Of a stretch of 5,933 nt of DNA, positions 5,643 through 5,933 are shown one piece after another. Source of the stretch: an uncultured Lentisphaeria bacterium (lineage in GTDB: Bacteria; Verrucomicrobiota; Lentisphaeria; JABSQK01; CAJWLW01); NCBI GenBank assembly GCA_913042885.1, contig CAJWLW010000301.1, positions 1 to 5,933 of the forward strand, written 5' to 3'. A program made the translations under genes and the position numbers. How positions within the stretch are numbered: position 1 is the stretch's first letter; every line of letters starts with the position of its first letter. The notes beneath the pieces were generated by a model that was given only the letters and a program-made list of their open reading frames with translations, was not told where the DNA came from and did not search any database.

Positions 5643-5933
5643 CAATTCCAGATCAGTGTTGGTGTGCTCGAACCACGCTGTGTCAGATATTGTCGCATGG
5701 CGCTCATCAAGGGTTCGTCCCGTTCCTTGTCGAACGCTCGACTGGCGTGATCTTCCGACGAGTATGCCCAGACGGATTCCGATTTCATGGCCGCCGGCTC
5801 CCATTCATAACGGGGATGCAAATGCGCATGCAACGCGGGATCTTCATTGCCGGGGATAGAATAATTGATTCGGTACGCATCGGTAATCGCCAGCACCGCA
5901 TCGCCCAACGTCGCCATATCCATGAGAAACTGC
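5642..5933 (-). CDS. HIT-family protein, C-terminal part (5' end outside window)
   Basis: HIT proteins are small cytoplasmic nucleotide hydrolases or transferases acting on substrates such as diadenosine polyphosphates or nucleoside phosphoramidates. The histidine triad is visible at 5830-5810 as HAHLHPR, matching HxHxHxx, where the middle His is the expected nucleophile. It is preceded by INYSIPGNEDPAL, typical of the strand and loop before the triad, and followed by PRYEWEP and VWAYS. The frame stays open to the right edge, with QFL before the first visible Met, so that Met is internal and the N-terminal half of the fold lies outside. The stop is at 5644-5642. The gene converges on nadC. 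The substrate cannot be told from this fragment; Ap4A-hydrolase-like function is a family-level guess. Confidence 0.85.
   Translation of the reverse strand, partial: QFLMDMATLGDAVLAITDAYRINYSIPGNEDPALHAHLHPRYEWEPAAMKSESVWAYSSEDHASRAFDKERDEPLMSAMRQYLTQRGSSTPTLIWN

Noticed and set aside
5921..5923. ATG at 5923 as the start of the HIT-family gene
   Set aside because: The frame continues open to the window edge with family-like residues before it, and the first half of the HIT fold would be missing; this Met is internal.

Overview
The window looks like ordinary bacterial chromosome: moderately GC-rich, densely coding, with five recognisable genes plus one broken small gene. No phage, transposase, CRISPR array, rRNA or tRNA is seen. 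The kinase has the 'DWG' form of the DFG motif and the wording 'FGEVLVMDWGLAR', which I associate with kinase-rich bacteria such as the PVC group (Planctomycetes, Lentisphaerae, Verrucomicrobia relatives) and some myxobacteria. That phylum-level placement is an inference at low confidence. Most starts lack a clear Shine-Dalgarno sequence.

Layout. From 1 to about 3219 everything reads on the minus strand. In transcription order these are a rubredoxin gene interrupted by two compensating single-base indels (3219-3028), a large protein kinase (2985-1084), and the first 324 codons of methionyl-tRNA synthetase metG (974-1, running off the left edge). At about 3220-3403 there is a divergent intergenic region with a small palindrome, a possible minus-strand promoter and a terminator-like hairpin. 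From 3404 the plus strand carries a polyprenyl-phosphate sugar-1-phosphate transferase of the WecA/TagO/MraY family (3404-4510). It overlaps by 8 bases the start of nadC, quinolinate phosphoribosyltransferase (4503-5390). A 251-base gap with a strong two-part stem-loop separates nadC from the convergent 3' end of a HIT-family gene (5933-5642, running off the right edge).

How the genes relate. metG (translation), nadC (NAD synthesis) and the WecA/TagO-like enzyme (first membrane step of a cell-surface glycan) are housekeeping functions with no obvious shared pathway. The transferase and nadC are probably co-transcribed and translationally coupled. The most distinctive gene is the kinase. Its N-terminal Hanks-type Ser/Thr kinase domain is followed by a cyclic-nucleotide-binding domain, a linker helix and a winged-helix segment that resembles the whole of a CRP/FNR regulator. 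One polypeptide may therefore combine a kinase, a ligand sensor and a DNA-binding module. The rubredoxin immediately upstream on the same strand is clearly recognisable but cannot be translated through as sequenced.
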